This document shows, piece by piece, positions 63,318-64,000 of a DNA stretch of 64,000 nucleotides. How positions within the stretch are numbered: position 1 is the stretch's first letter; each line of letters begins with the position of its first letter. A program made the position numbers and the translations under genes. The notes beneath the pieces were generated by a model, which was not told where the DNA came from, made no database searches, and was given only the letters and a program-made list of their open reading frames with translations. The stretch is from the NCBI GenBank assembly GCA_016716085.1, contig JADJWY010000026.1, positions 310,001-374,000 of the forward strand, in the 5' to 3' direction. Source of the stretch: Hahellaceae bacterium. Its GTDB lineage: Bacteria; Pseudomonadota; Gammaproteobacteria; Pseudomonadales; Oleiphilaceae.

Positions 63318-63560
63318 TCAGGCTTCTTCGGTCAGCATGGCATAGAGAGAATCTTTCAGCGCCAGACGGCTCTTTTTCAGACCCTCAACATACTCATCTG
63401 AAGACACTTCCACGCCTTGTTCAATGCGATGCACTTCGTGATCAACGTTGTGGTAATCCTCGAATAAACGCGCAAAGTGGTTATTTTCCATCTTCATTTC
63501 ATGAATTTTTTCACGCAGTTCTGGAAATTCGTTAATCAGTGCGTGATTCTCAATCATCAT
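63318..63560 (-). CDS. DUF465 family protein (YdcH-like)
   Basis: A small helical protein of 80 residues matching the YdcH/DUF465 family (INEFPELREKIHEMK, NNHFARLFEDYHNVDHEVHRIE, LKKSRLALKDSLYAML). The ATG at 63560, or the next ATG at 63557, fits the family start and has AAGGG upstream; a longer start at 63650 is unlikely. The function is unknown. It converges on the damaged hydrolase gene and is divergent from the DUF3422 gene. Confidence 0.88.
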   Translation of the reverse strand: MMIENHALINEFPELREKIHEMKMENNHFARLFEDYHNVDHEVHRIEQGVEVSSDEYVEGLKKSRLALKDSLYAMLTEEA

Positions 63561-63697
63561 TGTGTAGCCCTTTTCTAATTTATGACTCGATAAGCAAAGG
63601 ATGCCTGATCGAGAGCGAAACTGGTTTGACACAAGACAAATTCTATTCACGCAAAACGATTATGCTTGGCACAGGAATGCAGTGACAGGACTCTCAC

Positions 63698-64000
63698 TTG
63701 AATCAGCCAGCCTTTTTTCATCCCGACCGCGATCGCTTGTTCAACGAACTACACACGCGCCCCTTTCCCATGCTGCCGACCCCCGTCAGTCTGTCGCAGT
63801 TCGCGCTGTTGCATGAGGGCTTGGATGCTGAAAACGAGTGTAGGCACATTACCGCCCTTTGCGAACGTCATGGAATTCAGCCTCCCATTGGAGGGGCCTC
63901 CTGCTTCTACCAGAATTTTGGTGCATTTGAATTCCGCTGGGAGCGCCATGCAGAGTTCTCAACCTACACCTTTATTAGTCCTGCCAGCCATCCTCCCTTT
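63698..64000 (+). CDS. DUF3422 family protein, N-terminal part
   Basis: An open frame of 101 codons running off the window end. It begins at a TTG preceded by AGGA seven bases upstream; an in-frame TGA at 63683 rules out an earlier start. The protein reads FNELHTRPFPMLPTP near the start and later RWERHAEFSTYTF, both typical of the DUF3422 family of membrane-anchored proteins of unknown function. The remainder, including the expected C-terminal membrane segments, lies beyond the window. Confidence 0.8.
   Translation, partial: MNQPAFFHPDRDRLFNELHTRPFPMLPTPVSLSQFALLHEGLDAENECRHITALCERHGIQPPIGGASCFYQNFGAFEFRWERHAEFSTYTFISPASHPPF

Overview
The window looks like a chromosomal segment of a free-living, motile or biofilm-forming gammaproteobacterium, probably of an Oceanospirillales/Pseudomonas-like lineage. 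The clues are the dnaE-accA pair, the arsC-like/wrbA-like/DUF2069 trio, a methylcitrate cluster using acnD and prpF, tmcA, and many c-di-GMP and two-component proteins. The genus cannot be fixed from the sequence alone. Coding density is high, there is no non-coding stretch longer than about 300 bases, and I see no tRNA, rRNA, insertion sequence, prophage or CRISPR array.

Layout. 1-6.4 kb: accA and dnaE (minus), a TlpA-like lipoprotein, then an ArsC-like reductase, a WrbA-like flavoprotein and a DUF2069 membrane protein. 6.4-18 kb: a GspE/PilB-type ATPase, a PAS-GGDEF-EAL protein cut by an in-frame TGA, a PilZ-Rossmann-like fusion, a lytic transglycosylase, a frameshifted lipoprotein hydrolase with a divergent AraC regulator, and a 7TM-GGDEF-EAL protein. 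17.8-27.5 kb: an aminotransferase, a frameshifted acyl-CoA synthetase, and a GntR regulator with two perfect TTGTATACAA palindromes followed by prpB-prpC-acnD-prpF for propionyl-CoA (methylcitrate) catabolism. 27.5-30.8 kb: a DUF3080 lipoprotein and tmcA.

30.9-37.5 kb holds an unusual chemosensory-like cluster: two CheY proteins, a membrane CheA-like kinase with GAF domain but no CheW domain, a short MCP-tip protein, a CheX phosphatase and a pseudo-receiver-CheX fusion. The last two proteins end in the same seven residues (SGELEFF), encoded by different codons. No CheW, CheR or CheB is seen. I regard this as the best candidate for an undescribed system.

37.5-43.9 kb carries a PEBP protein, an AraC regulator, a TrmK-like methyltransferase, a probable GlyGly-CTERM surface protein, glycogen phosphorylase and a small conserved protein. 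43.9-58.2 kb is a complete LapA-type adhesion module on the minus strand: a TolC-OmpA fusion, ABC exporter, HlyD-type adaptor, a VpsT/CsgD-like LuxR regulator, and a 2784-residue adhesin. The adhesin has a PAAG LapG-type cleavage site, eleven near-identical 93-residue Ig-like repeats, a VWA domain and RTX repeats. 58.3-62.4 kb, divergent from it, encodes an MshEN-like/Ig/Fn3 membrane protein and a three-gene receiver-TM, receiver-TPR, histidine kinase operon. The right end has a lipoprotein lipase corrupted by a poly-G tract, a DUF465 protein and the start of a DUF3422 gene.

Four genes are interrupted (one nonsense codon, two single-base frameshifts, one poly-G tract). The poly-G case looks like a base-calling artefact, so the other three should be checked as possible sequence errors before being called pseudogenes.
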